Shown here: in pieces, positions 42,337-50,287 of the stretch
How positions within the stretch are numbered: position 1 is the first letter of the stretch
Layout: the number at the start of each line of letters is the position of its first letter
Translations under genes and position numbers: made by a program
Notes under the pieces: generated by a model
The model's input: the letters and a program-made list of their open reading frames with translations, nothing else
What the model was told of the DNA's origin: nothing
Databases searched by the model: none
Assembly: GCA_019115845.1 (NCBI GenBank)
Contig: DXCU01000003.1
Coordinates: 43,832 to 107,831, forward strand
DNA length: 64,000 nucleotides
Direction: 5' to 3'
DNA from: Candidatus Rubneribacter avistercoris
Lineage (GTDB): Bacteria; Actinomycetota; Coriobacteriia; Coriobacteriales; Eggerthellaceae

Positions 42337-43224
42337 TCAACACGCGAGGCAGGCCACTCCGCACGCCAGCCACAGCGACAAAAACGGCGCCATGGGTATG
42401 CCTGATCTGAGCGTGAGCCTTCTTGCAGCCAACCCCGCCAAAGAAAACGCCGCAGCCGACATGTAGCACGCGAGCAGGCCCGCAGGCGCCGCCGCGCCCG
42501 TCGCAAGGGACAGCGCCGCCATGCAGCGTATGTCGCCGTGGCCGACGGGAAGCGCGCGCCCTCGGCCCGCCACCCGGTTCGCCGCAAGGCACGCGCCCGC
42601 CGCGACGGCCGCGAACACGAGGCCCGCCGCAAGGCCCGCCGGCCCTGCGGCCAGCGCCTGGAGCGCCCCTCCCGCCGCCGCAAGCGCAGCGCAGCACTCG
42701 AGGGGGATCATGCGCGCCTTCAGATCGCACGCCACCGCCACCAGCATGGCCGTCGCGCAGACGCCGGCAGCCAGCGCCGAGGCCCAAGGCAGGGCCGCAG
42801 CCGCCAAAGCCGCCCCCGCAACGGCGCCCGCCGCCGCGCAGGCCGCCCTCCGGCGACGCGTCGGCGCGAACGAGCAGCGCTCCTTCTGCTGCCGCTCGGT
42901 GCGGACGGCCCGCTCGGGATCGGCGGGAAGCCCCTCGCCCCTCAGCGCAATCGCCCGCTCGCGGGCAAGCGTCCCCTGCCCGGCCGCGCGCAGCGAATCG
43001 TCCAGCCACGCGGCGAAGGGGCCGCCTTCATCCGCAGACGCTTCGCCCGCGCGCCGAGACGCCTTCCTCGCCGCCCGGTAGAGGCGAAACGAATCCCACC
43101 ACCACGACCTCGATCGACGGTAGGCACGCCCCAGCAGCGCGTCGGCGGCCTGCGGCACGACCAAAGCCCCCACGGCCGCGCCGCACGCCAGGCCCCCGAC
43201 CACCTGCACGACCCATCCGATCAT
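42337..43224 (-). CDS. Prepilin peptidase (A24 family, TadV/CpaA-like)
   Basis: A 295-aa aspartic membrane peptidase that cleaves Flp and TadE leaders. Catalytic aspartates: D167 in VACDLKARMIP and D231 in GHGDIRCMAALSL (the GxGD motif). About seven helices. An N-terminal ~120-residue cytoplasmic stretch rich in Arg separates the first helix from the rest, longer than in TadV (~160 aa). It is the only prepilin peptidase in the operon, so it presumably serves both pilin sets. It overlaps the zinc-ribbon gene by 4 bp. Confidence 0.9.
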   Translation of the reverse strand: MIGWVVQVVGGLACGAAVGALVVPQAADALLGRAYRRSRSWWWDSFRLYRAARKASRRAGEASADEGGPFAAWLDDSLRAAGQGTLARERAIALRGEGLPADPERAVRTERQQKERCSFAPTRRRRAACAAAGAVAGAALAAAALPWASALAAGVCATAMLVAVACDLKARMIPLECCAALAAAGGALQALAAGPAGLAAGLVFAAVAAGACLAANRVAGRGRALPVGHGDIRCMAALSLATGAAAPAGLLACYMSAAAFSLAGLAARRLTLRSGIPMAPFLSLWLACGVACLAC

Positions 43225-43871
43225 CGGCGATCCGGGTCCGAAACGACCCCGCCCGTACCCGCAGCCGCAGCCTTCGCATGGCTCCCCCGCACGGGGCGCC
43301 TGCGGCGGCCCTCCCCCGCCTCCCGCACGGCCTCAGGCTGGAAGCGGATGATAAGCCCGCAATCGGAATCGTCGCGCAGCTTCGCATCCTGCCTGAGCAG
43401 CGCGCATCGCGTGGAGCGGGAAGCGCCCCCGGCAGACGATCCCTCCTCCCCGTCTAAGAGGGGGGCGAATCCCGGAAGCTCGAAGCGGACCGTCCAGCCA
43501 AAGCGCCCGAAGAGAAGCTCGTCCCGCACATCGCCGACCCCGCCGGCAGCTTCCCTTTCAGACGGGTCGCCCGACGCAAGCAAGCCGCACTCCCCAGACG
43601 CCTCCCGCGCGACCGTCGGCTGAAGGACCTCCGGCCGAAGCGTCGCCGCAACGGCCCCCGAAGGGAGGGGCGCGCGCAGGGCCGGCCCCTCCCCCGCCGC
43701 AACGGCGGCAGGAGCCTCGGCGACGCCCGCCGCCTCAACCGGACGGGGCCGCCCCGCATCGGGAGCGCCGGGTCCCTGGCCGGGACCGCCCTCTTGGTAG
43801 CGATGGAGGCACCCGTAGCACACCTCGGCATCGTCAAACGCCCCCGCGCCGCATGTCGGACACACTTTCAC
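43221..43871 (-). CDS. Zinc-ribbon protein of the Tad operon (possible FHA-like C-terminus)
   Basis: A 216-aa cytoplasmic protein: an N-terminal zinc ribbon (KVCPTCGAGAFDDAEVCYGCLHRYQEG, two CxxC pairs), a ~70-residue Pro/Ala-rich linker, and a C-terminal domain (about 135-200, WTVRFELPGFAPLLDGEEG, then DDSDCGLIIRFQPEAV) that I do not recognise with confidence. GTG 43871 follows AAGGAGGAAGG, the strongest ribosome site nearby. Such ribbon proteins often regulate secretion ATPases. The function here is unknown. Confidence 0.78.
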   Translation of the reverse strand: MKVCPTCGAGAFDDAEVCYGCLHRYQEGGPGQGPGAPDAGRPRPVEAAGVAEAPAAVAAGEGPALRAPLPSGAVAATLRPEVLQPTVAREASGECGLLASGDPSEREAAGGVGDVRDELLFGRFGWTVRFELPGFAPLLDGEEGSSAGGASRSTRCALLRQDAKLRDDSDCGLIIRFQPEAVREAGEGRRRRPVRGSHAKAAAAGTGGVVSDPDRR

Positions 43872-44215
43872 GGCCTTCCTCCTTCCAAACGGACCATCCC
43901 CACGCGGTCCCCTTCCTCGAACCAAGGACCCGAGCATGACGAGAACCGCTCCACCACGGCGGCCGCGCCCCGCTTGCGGAGCCTGCGAAACGGCCCAACA
44001 TCCCGATGGGCCTCCAGCACCAAGCCTGTCGCATCCACAAACGCCACATCGAGCTTATGCCTCATGCCCGCTGTGTGAACGTCGCTGCACGGCATGAGCA
44101 GAAGCATCCCTTCGCTTGGCTCCGAGAGCAAAAGCCCGCGCGCCCTGCGCGAGATCCTGCCCGCCAAGGACAAGGGGACCGCGCCCTCGATGCCCGTTTC
44201 GTTTCCCTTCTCCAT
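43868..44215 (-). CDS. DUF192 family protein
   Basis: A 115-aa protein matching DUF192 over its length: RARGLLLSEPSEGMLLLMPCSDVHTAGMRHKLDVAFVDATGLVLEAHRDVGPFR, then AAAVVER and WFEEGDRVGM. The function of this small beta-barrel family is unknown. DUF192 genes do occur in Tad/Flp clusters of actinobacteria and deltaproteobacteria. No signal peptide. The start at 44215 follows AAGGGAG. It overlaps the zinc-ribbon gene by 4 bp and lies 2 bp after the lipoprotein-like gene. Confidence 0.88.
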   Translation of the reverse strand: MEKGNETGIEGAVPLSLAGRISRRARGLLLSEPSEGMLLLMPCSDVHTAGMRHKLDVAFVDATGLVLEAHRDVGPFRRLRKRGAAAVVERFSSCSGPWFEEGDRVGMVRLEGGRP

Positions 44216-44217
44216 GT

Positions 44218-44745
44218 TCAACTCCCTTCTTCCGCCGTCGCGTACTGCACGACGACGCTCGCGCACCCGCCCGCCCCCACGCTGGAGACGAACGCCCATC
44301 TATACGGTCCGGACGCCTTGGAAAACGATCCGCTGCAGCCCGATCCGCTCTCCACCGCCGTCCAGCCTTTCGCCACGAGGGCGTCCCGAACCTCCTCGTA
44401 GGCCCGCGCGGCGTTGGAGCGGACGACGAAACCCGCAACGCCTCCGTCCTCGCGCTGCTCCGAGCGCACGTCCAGGCATTCGGAGGGAACCGCCAACCCG
44501 TCCTCGAAGCCGTCGGGAAGCCCCTCGACCACGTCCTTGGCGGCGAGGACCTCCTCAAGGCCCAAGTCGTCCGTGCCTGCCGGGCCCGCCCACGTCGACC
44601 CCCGCGCCGCCTCGCGCGCAACGCCCGGCCGAGATGCGCAAGACGCTGCGGCCGCCAACGCCGAGGCCGCCAGCAGGAAGCCGACGGCAAGGCACGCCCG
44701 CCGCGCGCGGCGAACCTGCGCCTCCTCCGCCGACGAAGCCCTCAT
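44218..44745 (-). CDS. Putative lipoprotein of the Tad operon
   Basis: A 175-aa protein with an N-terminal signal and lipobox-like ACLAVGFLLAASALAAAAS-C. The mature domain (about 140 residues) contains AYEEVRDALVAKGWTAVESGSGCSGSF and an even spacing of cysteines. It could be a Tad pilotin, but no family is recognised. ATG 44745 overlaps the TadE-like gene by 4 bp. Confidence 0.75.
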   Translation of the reverse strand: MRASSAEEAQVRRARRACLAVGFLLAASALAAAASCASRPGVAREAARGSTWAGPAGTDDLGLEEVLAAKDVVEGLPDGFEDGLAVPSECLDVRSEQREDGGVAGFVVRSNAARAYEEVRDALVAKGWTAVESGSGCSGSFSKASGPYRWAFVSSVGAGGCASVVVQYATAEEGS

Positions 44746-45179
44746 ACGAGCACCCCCGGATGGTAGCGGTCCACCGCAAGCTCCGCGCTGTGGACGAGCT
44801 TTGGAAGCTCCACCCCGAACACCGACCTTTTCAGACCAAGCCCGAACAGGGTGGGGGAAACCTCGAGCGTCGCCGTGAAGCGGACATGCCCGCCGGACGC
44901 GCCCTCCACGGCCACCTGCACCGACTCGAACGACCGGTTGAACGCGCCCTCCAGATCGGACTGCACGGCGGCCCTGCTCTGCTCCAGCCCCTGCCCGTAG
45001 GCCGGGGAGGTGGCGTTGAGGCGCACGGCGTCGCGAAAGGCGTTGTCGAACGCCGCGCACTCCGAGAACGCGAGCAGCGCGTTCACCGCCACGGCCGCCA
45101 CCGCCACAAGCACCGGAAGCGCCACCGCAAGCTCGACGGTCATCTGGCCCTCGTCGCGAACCCTCCTTCTCACTCCCAT
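44742..45179 (-). CDS. TadE-like pseudopilin
   Basis: A 145-aa protein: RRRVRDEGQMTVELAVALPVLVAVAAVAVNALLAFSECAAFDNAFRDAVRLNA. It has a TadE motif (GQMTVELAVALPVL) with the conserved Glu, one helix and an exported domain. The start at 45179 overlaps the end of the large upstream gene by 10 bp. Confidence 0.88.
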   Translation of the reverse strand: MGVRRRVRDEGQMTVELAVALPVLVAVAAVAVNALLAFSECAAFDNAFRDAVRLNATSPAYGQGLEQSRAAVQSDLEGAFNRSFESVQVAVEGASGGHVRFTATLEVSPTLFGLGLKRSVFGVELPKLVHSAELAVDRYHPGVLV

Positions 45180-47293
45180 ACCCTCACCCCCGTGATCTGC
45201 GCGTAGACGTCCCTCACGCCGTCGGCCATGCGCTGCACGACATCCGTCGCCGCGTCCCTGACGGCGGGGGGAAGCGCCACCTCCACCGTGACGGACGGAC
45301 CCCCGCCCCCGAACAGCTCCACAACAGCCACCTCCACTTTCCCGTCGGCGGACCAGATGGCCTCCACCGCCCGCTCCTCGAAGGCCGAGACCACCGACGA
45401 GAACACGTCGTTCGATCCAAGCGGATGGGCGACGGCACGCTCCTTGAGCGACATCAGGCGCGCCGCCACCGCCCCGGCATCGGACGAGGCGACGTGCGCC
45501 GAGTTCACCAGAACGGGCTTGAGGGCGTCGAGGTTCGCCGGCTCCAAGCCCGCCGCCGACACCGCCGATCGCAAAGCGCCCGCCGCCCACGACCCCAAAC
45601 CGCTCGCGCCGGAGAGGGGAAACCCGTCAAGCGCCGAGGAGACGGCGCCGTCGAGCGCCTTCTGCCCGTCGGAGTACGCCCGCAAAAGCCCGGACCAGCA
45701 ATCGAGCACCAAGCTCAGCGCCCCCGTCGCCGCGCCGCCGTCCGCCAGGCCGTCGAGCATCGAGGAGACGACGTCCCCCGCCTCGCCCGCAGGCTCGGCC
45801 AGAAGCGTGGCCGCGGAGACGGCCGCCCGCGCGCCCAGCGTCCCCGCGTTCGCCACGAACGGGCTTGCAAACCCTGCGGAGGCCGCCTGGCTCCCCGTGT
45901 TGGCCACCAGGACGACAACGCCCGAGCTGCCGGGCGGCAGGGCGTCTATGCGCATGCCGCCGACGTTTCCCAACGCCTTGCGCACCTCGTCGAACAGCCC
46001 CTCGGCACGGCCCTTCACCTCCGCTTTGAGCGGCGCCAGGTCGCGCATCGCCTCCTCGTAGTCCTTCGCGGCCTCAGCCACGGCCCGGTAGTGGTGCTCG
46101 AAGCCGTTCTCGACGGAGGTGGACGCGGCGGCCACCTTGCCCATGGCAGACGCCGAGAACCCGCATTCGCCGCACACGGGGTACGCGCCGCGCTCCATCT
46201 CGGCGATGGACCCGAGGGTCGTCGCCCCCGATGCGGCCGGGCAGCCCGGCCAGGCGTGCATGACCGTCCTCCCCTCCTCGTCGGCCGTGCACGGGTACGC
46301 GACCTCGGTGTAGAGGTCGGTCGCGCGCATCTCGTCGGTGTTTCTGGGAAGGAGGGGGAAGAGCGCCTCGAACGAGTCCCCCTCCTCGCGCACGTATCCG
46401 CGAGAGATCTCCTCGACCGCATGCGCGTAGAACCGCGCGCGCAACGCGGAGCGAGCCTGCTCCTCCACCGACGGCCCCTCGGGGGTCTCGAGCGCAAGGC
46501 GGCGCGGGTAATACGCCTTGGCCCGGTCAAGGGCCACCGAGAACGACCAAGCGTCGACGCTGCGGTACAGCGGATTCTCCGCCCCGGTCATCGAGGCGAG
46601 CGCGGAGGCGCGCTCGTACATGCAGTACACGGGATTCGCCCCGCAGTCGCGCTCGAAGGCGCGCCGCTTCGCCTCGTTGGCCTTCTCGGCGGCGCGCTCG
46701 GCCTCCTCGGCGGCGCGACGGATCCCGTCGGCGTCGCGGTCGGCGGCGTCCTGCGCCTCTTCAACCCCCTCGGCCCCGCCCACGCCGATCTCCTTCCCCT
46801 CGTCGGGCATCAGCAAAGCGAGCGCAAGGTAGTTGGAAGCGGATTTGTTGTTGGCGGCCGCAACCGACGCGGCGTTCGCAGCCGCCATGAACGGCAGCAG
46901 GCGCTGCAGCCGGTTGAGTCCCGCCGAGGCCTTCTCCGAGAACCCGTCGCGAGCGCGGGCCACGTCGCGTCCCGCCTTGAGCAGCGCCTCGGACGCGGGC
47001 GCCGTCGCGGGCGTGCACAGGGCAGCCACCCCCAACCCCGTGGCCGCAAGGCTCGTGAGCGTCATGGACAGGACCACCGCATCGCATGCCCGCACGACGA
47101 TCATGAACTCCGCCACCTCGTTCTGGGCGGCCAGCGCCGCGGCGTCGGCCACGCTCTGCACCTCAGAAGACGCCGACGAAACGCGTTGGACCTGGGCCGC
47201 CGAGAACACGAGCGACAAGGTGAGGAGCAGCGACAGCGCCATGCCCACCGTGGTCATGCCGGATTCGTCCCGAAACGGATCTCGCCGCATCAT
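45170..47293 (-). CDS. Large TadG-like pilus assembly protein with Ala-rich coiled coil
   Basis: A 707-aa protein. A TadG/pilus-associated helix lies at the N-terminus (MTTVGMALSLLLTLSLVFSAAQVQRVSSASSEVQSVADAAALAAQNEV). A second hydrophobic segment follows (VLSMTLTSLAATGLGVAALC), then a charged Ala/Glu coiled coil (about 165-205: DADGIRRAAEEAERAAEKANEAKRRAFERD), a cysteine-containing central region, and a long Ala/Ser/Val-rich C-terminus. The size is far above the ~400 aa typical of TadG. It starts with two Met codons, overlapping the previous TadE gene by 4 bp. Probably a surface or assembly scaffold subunit; the function is inferred from position. Confidence 0.8.
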   Translation of the reverse strand: MMRRDPFRDESGMTTVGMALSLLLTLSLVFSAAQVQRVSSASSEVQSVADAAALAAQNEVAEFMIVVRACDAVVLSMTLTSLAATGLGVAALCTPATAPASEALLKAGRDVARARDGFSEKASAGLNRLQRLLPFMAAANAASVAAANNKSASNYLALALLMPDEGKEIGVGGAEGVEEAQDAADRDADGIRRAAEEAERAAEKANEAKRRAFERDCGANPVYCMYERASALASMTGAENPLYRSVDAWSFSVALDRAKAYYPRRLALETPEGPSVEEQARSALRARFYAHAVEEISRGYVREEGDSFEALFPLLPRNTDEMRATDLYTEVAYPCTADEEGRTVMHAWPGCPAASGATTLGSIAEMERGAYPVCGECGFSASAMGKVAAASTSVENGFEHHYRAVAEAAKDYEEAMRDLAPLKAEVKGRAEGLFDEVRKALGNVGGMRIDALPPGSSGVVVLVANTGSQAASAGFASPFVANAGTLGARAAVSAATLLAEPAGEAGDVVSSMLDGLADGGAATGALSLVLDCWSGLLRAYSDGQKALDGAVSSALDGFPLSGASGLGSWAAGALRSAVSAAGLEPANLDALKPVLVNSAHVASSDAGAVAARLMSLKERAVAHPLGSNDVFSSVVSAFEERAVEAIWSADGKVEVAVVELFGGGGPSVTVEVALPPAVRDAATDVVQRMADGVRDVYAQITGVRVWE

Positions 47294-47874
47294 GCCGCCC
47301 ACGCCCCTATCCAGCCGGCCGGATCGCGGCCCGCCGCCGCGCCGCCGACCCAATCCGGCTGCGTCGACTGCGAGCAGCTCACCCTGACCTCGAAGTTGCC
47401 CCGGTCGTTCAGGATGCCGAGCAAGGCGCCGCCCGCCCCCAACAGGGGCAGAGGGCGCACCTCGTTCGCAATGGTCACCTCGACCGCCTCCGATCGCTCG
47501 TCCCCTTGAAACGCCACCTCCCAGCTGCAACCTCCCTCGTGCACATGGAAGCAGGAGACGGGCGGAACCGAGCCCAGCCGGTGCATCACGAACGCCCGGC
47601 AAGACTCCTCCATATCCCCGGCGGCATCCGTCTTGGTGGCCAGAAGCCGGCATGCCTCGGAGGCCGCCGCCCCCATGACCATGCGGTCGTACAGAAGGAT
47701 GCCCGGCTGCACGAGCAGCAGCAGCCCGATCAGCAGAACCGGGATGAGAAACGCGGCCTCCACCGTCGCCTGCCCGTCCAAGAAGCGCCTCGCGCGCCAG
47801 GCGCCGCACGCCGCAGACCGCCTCCCAACGGCGGCCGCAAGGACGCACGCGCCCCCGCCTTCGACCTTCGCCAC
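47290..47874 (-). CDS. TadE-like pseudopilin
   Basis: A 194-aa protein: after a ~40-residue basic leader comes RRFLDGQATVEAAFLIPVLLIGLLLLVQPGILLYDRMVMGAAASEACRLLAT, a clear TadE motif (GQATVEAAFLIPVL). An exported domain follows with three cysteines (C in AFVMHRL...VSCFHVHEGGCSW and CSQ). GTG 47874 follows AAAGGAGG. Confidence 0.87.
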   Translation of the reverse strand: MAKVEGGGACVLAAAVGRRSAACGAWRARRFLDGQATVEAAFLIPVLLIGLLLLVQPGILLYDRMVMGAAASEACRLLATKTDAAGDMEESCRAFVMHRLGSVPPVSCFHVHEGGCSWEVAFQGDERSEAVEVTIANEVRPLPLLGAGGALLGILNDRGNFEVRVSCSQSTQPDWVGGAAAGRDPAGWIGAWAA

Positions 47875-47914
47875 GACCGTCCTCCTTTCCGAAACCCGTT
47901 TGCGCCCTATGCGC

Positions 47915-48142
47915 CTAGTACAGAAACACATCCGCCACGCCGCCCGGCGCGGACGCCTGCACGTGGTGCGACGCCGATGCCAGCGCGTGCTCCACGAGGG
48001 CGGCGGCGTCGAGCATCCTCCACAGCGCGGCCAAGCCGACGATCATGGAAAGAAACGCCACCGTCACCAGCGCGTACTCCACCGTCGACTGCCCCGCCTC
48101 CCTTCGCGCCCCGCGCGGCGCGCGAAGGGAGGCCCTTGTCAC
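47915..48142 (-). CDS. Small Flp/TadE-like pilin
   Basis: A 75-aa protein with the type IVb pilin-like motif GQSTVEYALVTVAFLSMIVGLAALW after a basic leader, and an 18-residue C-terminus. It is shorter than TadE and resembles Flp, so it may be a second pilin subunit. The GTG at 48142 overlaps the flp stop by 4 bp. Confidence 0.85.
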   Translation of the reverse strand: MTRASLRAPRGARREAGQSTVEYALVTVAFLSMIVGLAALWRMLDAAALVEHALASASHHVQASAPGGVADVFLY

Positions 48143-48339
48143 AGTCCGTTTATGCCCTCCGCTATGGCGTCCCACAGCTCCTGCAGCTTGGGGCGGAACA
48201 CCGTGATGGCGATGATGGCTATGACCACCAGCACGCCCACCAAAATGGCGTACTCCGTGGTGCCCTGCCCCGTCTCGCCGCGCCTCAGCCTGCCCGCCCA
48301 GCACGCAGCCTTCGCCAGGCACATCCGATACCGATCCAT
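48139..48339 (-). CDS. flp: Flp family type IVb pilin (set 2)
   Basis: A 66-aa prepilin: leader with RRGETG, then GTTEYAILVGVLVVIAIIAITVFRPKLQELWDAIAEGINGL, which contains the diagnostic G/TTEYAI cleavage motif followed by the Flp helix. It is the best candidate for the major pilin of the operon. The start at 48339 follows AAGGAGG. It lies 32 bp after tadC of set 2. Confidence 0.92.
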   Translation of the reverse strand: MDRYRMCLAKAACWAGRLRRGETGQGTTEYAILVGVLVVIAIIAITVFRPKLQELWDAIAEGINGL

Positions 48340-48371
48340 GGGAAAACCTCCTTCTTCTCGCGTCCTTCATC

Positions 48372-49316
48372 TCAAAACCCTTCCATCAACTCGAGCAGCA
48401 CAGGACCCAGCACGAGCAGCAGCATGGCGGGGAGGATGAGCGCGCCTGTGGGCACCATCATCTTCACCGGGGCCTTCGCCACCCGCTCCTCCACATGGGC
48501 CCGTCGCTCGGCACGCGCGTCGGCCGCCGCCGACTCCAGCACCTCGACAAGGGACGAGCCGAACCTCAACGACCTCGCCGTCGCCTCCATCACGCGCGCC
48601 AGCAGGGGAGATCCGTACGACGCCGCCAGGTCGCGCAGCGCGTCTTCGCGCGTTGCAAGGCCAAGCGACCAGGATCTTTGCGCTGCCGCGCACTCGCGGG
48701 CGAAGGGAACGTCGAAATGCTCGCCGTAAAGCTGGAAGCTGCGGTCGAACGACAGCCCGCTGCGCAACCCCAGCGAAACGGTCTCGAGCATCTCCGAAAG
48801 GCTCCTCTCAAGCGCCTCGGCCCTCCTCCGCTCGGCCCTCCCGATCGCACGCGGAACGGACGCGGCGCCCGCCGCCGCGCCGATGACGCAGCCGATCAGC
48901 GTCAGCTCCGCAGAGAACAGCGCTCCTGCAAGCGCCCCGGCCGCCGCGGCCGCGCACCCGAGGCGGGCCGACGCCTCGGCAAGCCCCTCGGGCGTCACGA
49001 CGCCCTCCACGCCCGCCCTGCGGGACCTCCCGCCCAGCCACCTCGCCGCCCAGCGGCGCCCGGCCCTCCCCAAAGGCGACGGCGCCGCCCCCAGCGCAAG
49101 CCTCCTGCTCGTCTTTGCCGCGTAGCCGAGCACGCGCCCCTGCGGCATGCCGGGGGCGCCTTCCCGATCGGCGGGAAACGCCCGTGCCCTGCCGCGCCGG
49201 CGGCGCAGGGCCGCTTCGCGGGCGCGCGCCCACGTCACCGACAAACACCACCCGCCCGCGCCCCCGAACAGCGCGGCCGCCGCCGCAAACCCCCACGCCG
49301 CCGTCCCAGCCTCCAT
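48372..49316 (-). CDS. tadC: Tad pilus inner-membrane platform protein TadC (set 2)
   Basis: A 314-aa type II secretion F-domain protein: an N-terminal helix, a basic loop, two central helices (LGCAAAAAGALAGALFSAELTLIGCVIGAAAGAAS), an F-domain (SLSEMLETVSLGLRSGLSFDRSFQLYGEHF, then VMEATARSLRFGSSLVEVLESAAADARAERRAHVEERVAKAPVKMM) and a C-terminal helix. It overlaps tadB by one base. Confidence 0.92.
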   Translation of the reverse strand: MEAGTAAWGFAAAAALFGGAGGWCLSVTWARAREAALRRRRGRARAFPADREGAPGMPQGRVLGYAAKTSRRLALGAAPSPLGRAGRRWAARWLGGRSRRAGVEGVVTPEGLAEASARLGCAAAAAGALAGALFSAELTLIGCVIGAAAGAASVPRAIGRAERRRAEALERSLSEMLETVSLGLRSGLSFDRSFQLYGEHFDVPFARECAAAQRSWSLGLATREDALRDLAASYGSPLLARVMEATARSLRFGSSLVEVLESAAADARAERRAHVEERVAKAPVKMMVPTGALILPAMLLLVLGPVLLELMEGF

Positions 49317-50287
49317 CAGTCCACCTCCACCGCCAGCATGCGGCGCACCGCGAAGATGCCGCCCGCCTGCATCGCCAAGGCCAGCCCCAGCAGCGCAAGC
49401 CCTGCGGCGCTGGAGAAGAAAGGATCGAGGAACCCCTCGCTCACCAAGGAGAACACGGCTATGAGCACAAAGGGCATGACGCTGACCACGCGCGCGGAGA
49501 GCTTCGCCTGCGCCGTCTGCACGCGCAAAGACCTCCTCAGCTCAAGCTCGCCCTCCACCGTGGCCCTGGCGGCGTCGAGCACCTGCCTCATGCTGCCGCC
49601 CACCTGGTGCTGGACGTCAAGGGCCACCGCCACGAACGAAAGCTCCGGCACGGTCGATCCGCTGCGCAGGGCGCCCAGGGCCTCCCGCGCGCTCCGCCCC
49701 GCCTCCATACGGTGGGCGGCGCGCTCGAACAGAGGGCGCAAAGGACCCTGCGCCTCGCCTGCCAGCTGCTGAAACGTTTGCAGAAGCGAAAGGCCCGACC
49801 GGAAGCACGCGTCCATGGCCCGCAAGGCGTCGGGCACCGCCTCCCGCGCCGCCTCGCGGCGCCTGTCCCGGACCGACCCCGCCCAAGCGAGCGCGGCCGC
49901 GCATGCGCACGCGGCCACCGCCGCCCCGCATGCCAAAGACGACGAGACGAGGGTCGCTCCAAGCGCGACGAGGACAACGAGCGCAAAGAACAAGGAGACG
50001 AGAGGCTCGGGAGCGGTCCTCAACCCCCGCAGCTCCACGGCCCACACCGCCTCCTCAGCCAGACCGGCCAGCCGAGGGTTGCGCAAAAGGGCCCTTGCGG
50101 CGGGCTTCGCCCATCCCACCCCGTTGCGCGCACGCCATGCCAAACGGCCCGACCGCCCCTCCCCAACCTCGAAGAACGCCGTCCTTCGGCCGTTCCGCGC
50201 ACGAGCGGCCGCCAAAGACCCCAGCGCCGACCCGCATCCGAACGCGGCCAGAACCCCTACGCCGCCAATCGCGCCGCATACCTCCAC
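49316..50287 (-). CDS. tadB: Tad pilus inner-membrane platform protein TadB (set 2)
   Basis: A 323-aa protein with a short N-terminal helix, two helices around 100-140 (LVSLFFALVVLVALGATLVSSSLACGAAVAACACAAALAW), the F-domain (DALRAMDACFRSGLSLLQTFQQLAGEAQGPLRPLFERAAHRMEAG, then LDVQHQVGGSMRQVLDAARATV) and C-terminal helices. GTG 50287 lies inside the end of the ATPase gene (31-bp overlap) after GGAGGAGGTGG. Confidence 0.9.
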   Translation of the reverse strand: MEVCGAIGGVGVLAAFGCGSALGSLAAARARNGRRTAFFEVGEGRSGRLAWRARNGVGWAKPAARALLRNPRLAGLAEEAVWAVELRGLRTAPEPLVSLFFALVVLVALGATLVSSSLACGAAVAACACAAALAWAGSVRDRRREAAREAVPDALRAMDACFRSGLSLLQTFQQLAGEAQGPLRPLFERAAHRMEAGRSAREALGALRSGSTVPELSFVAVALDVQHQVGGSMRQVLDAARATVEGELELRRSLRVQTAQAKLSARVVSVMPFVLIAVFSLVSEGFLDPFFSSAAGLALLGLALAMQAGGIFAVRRMLAVEVD

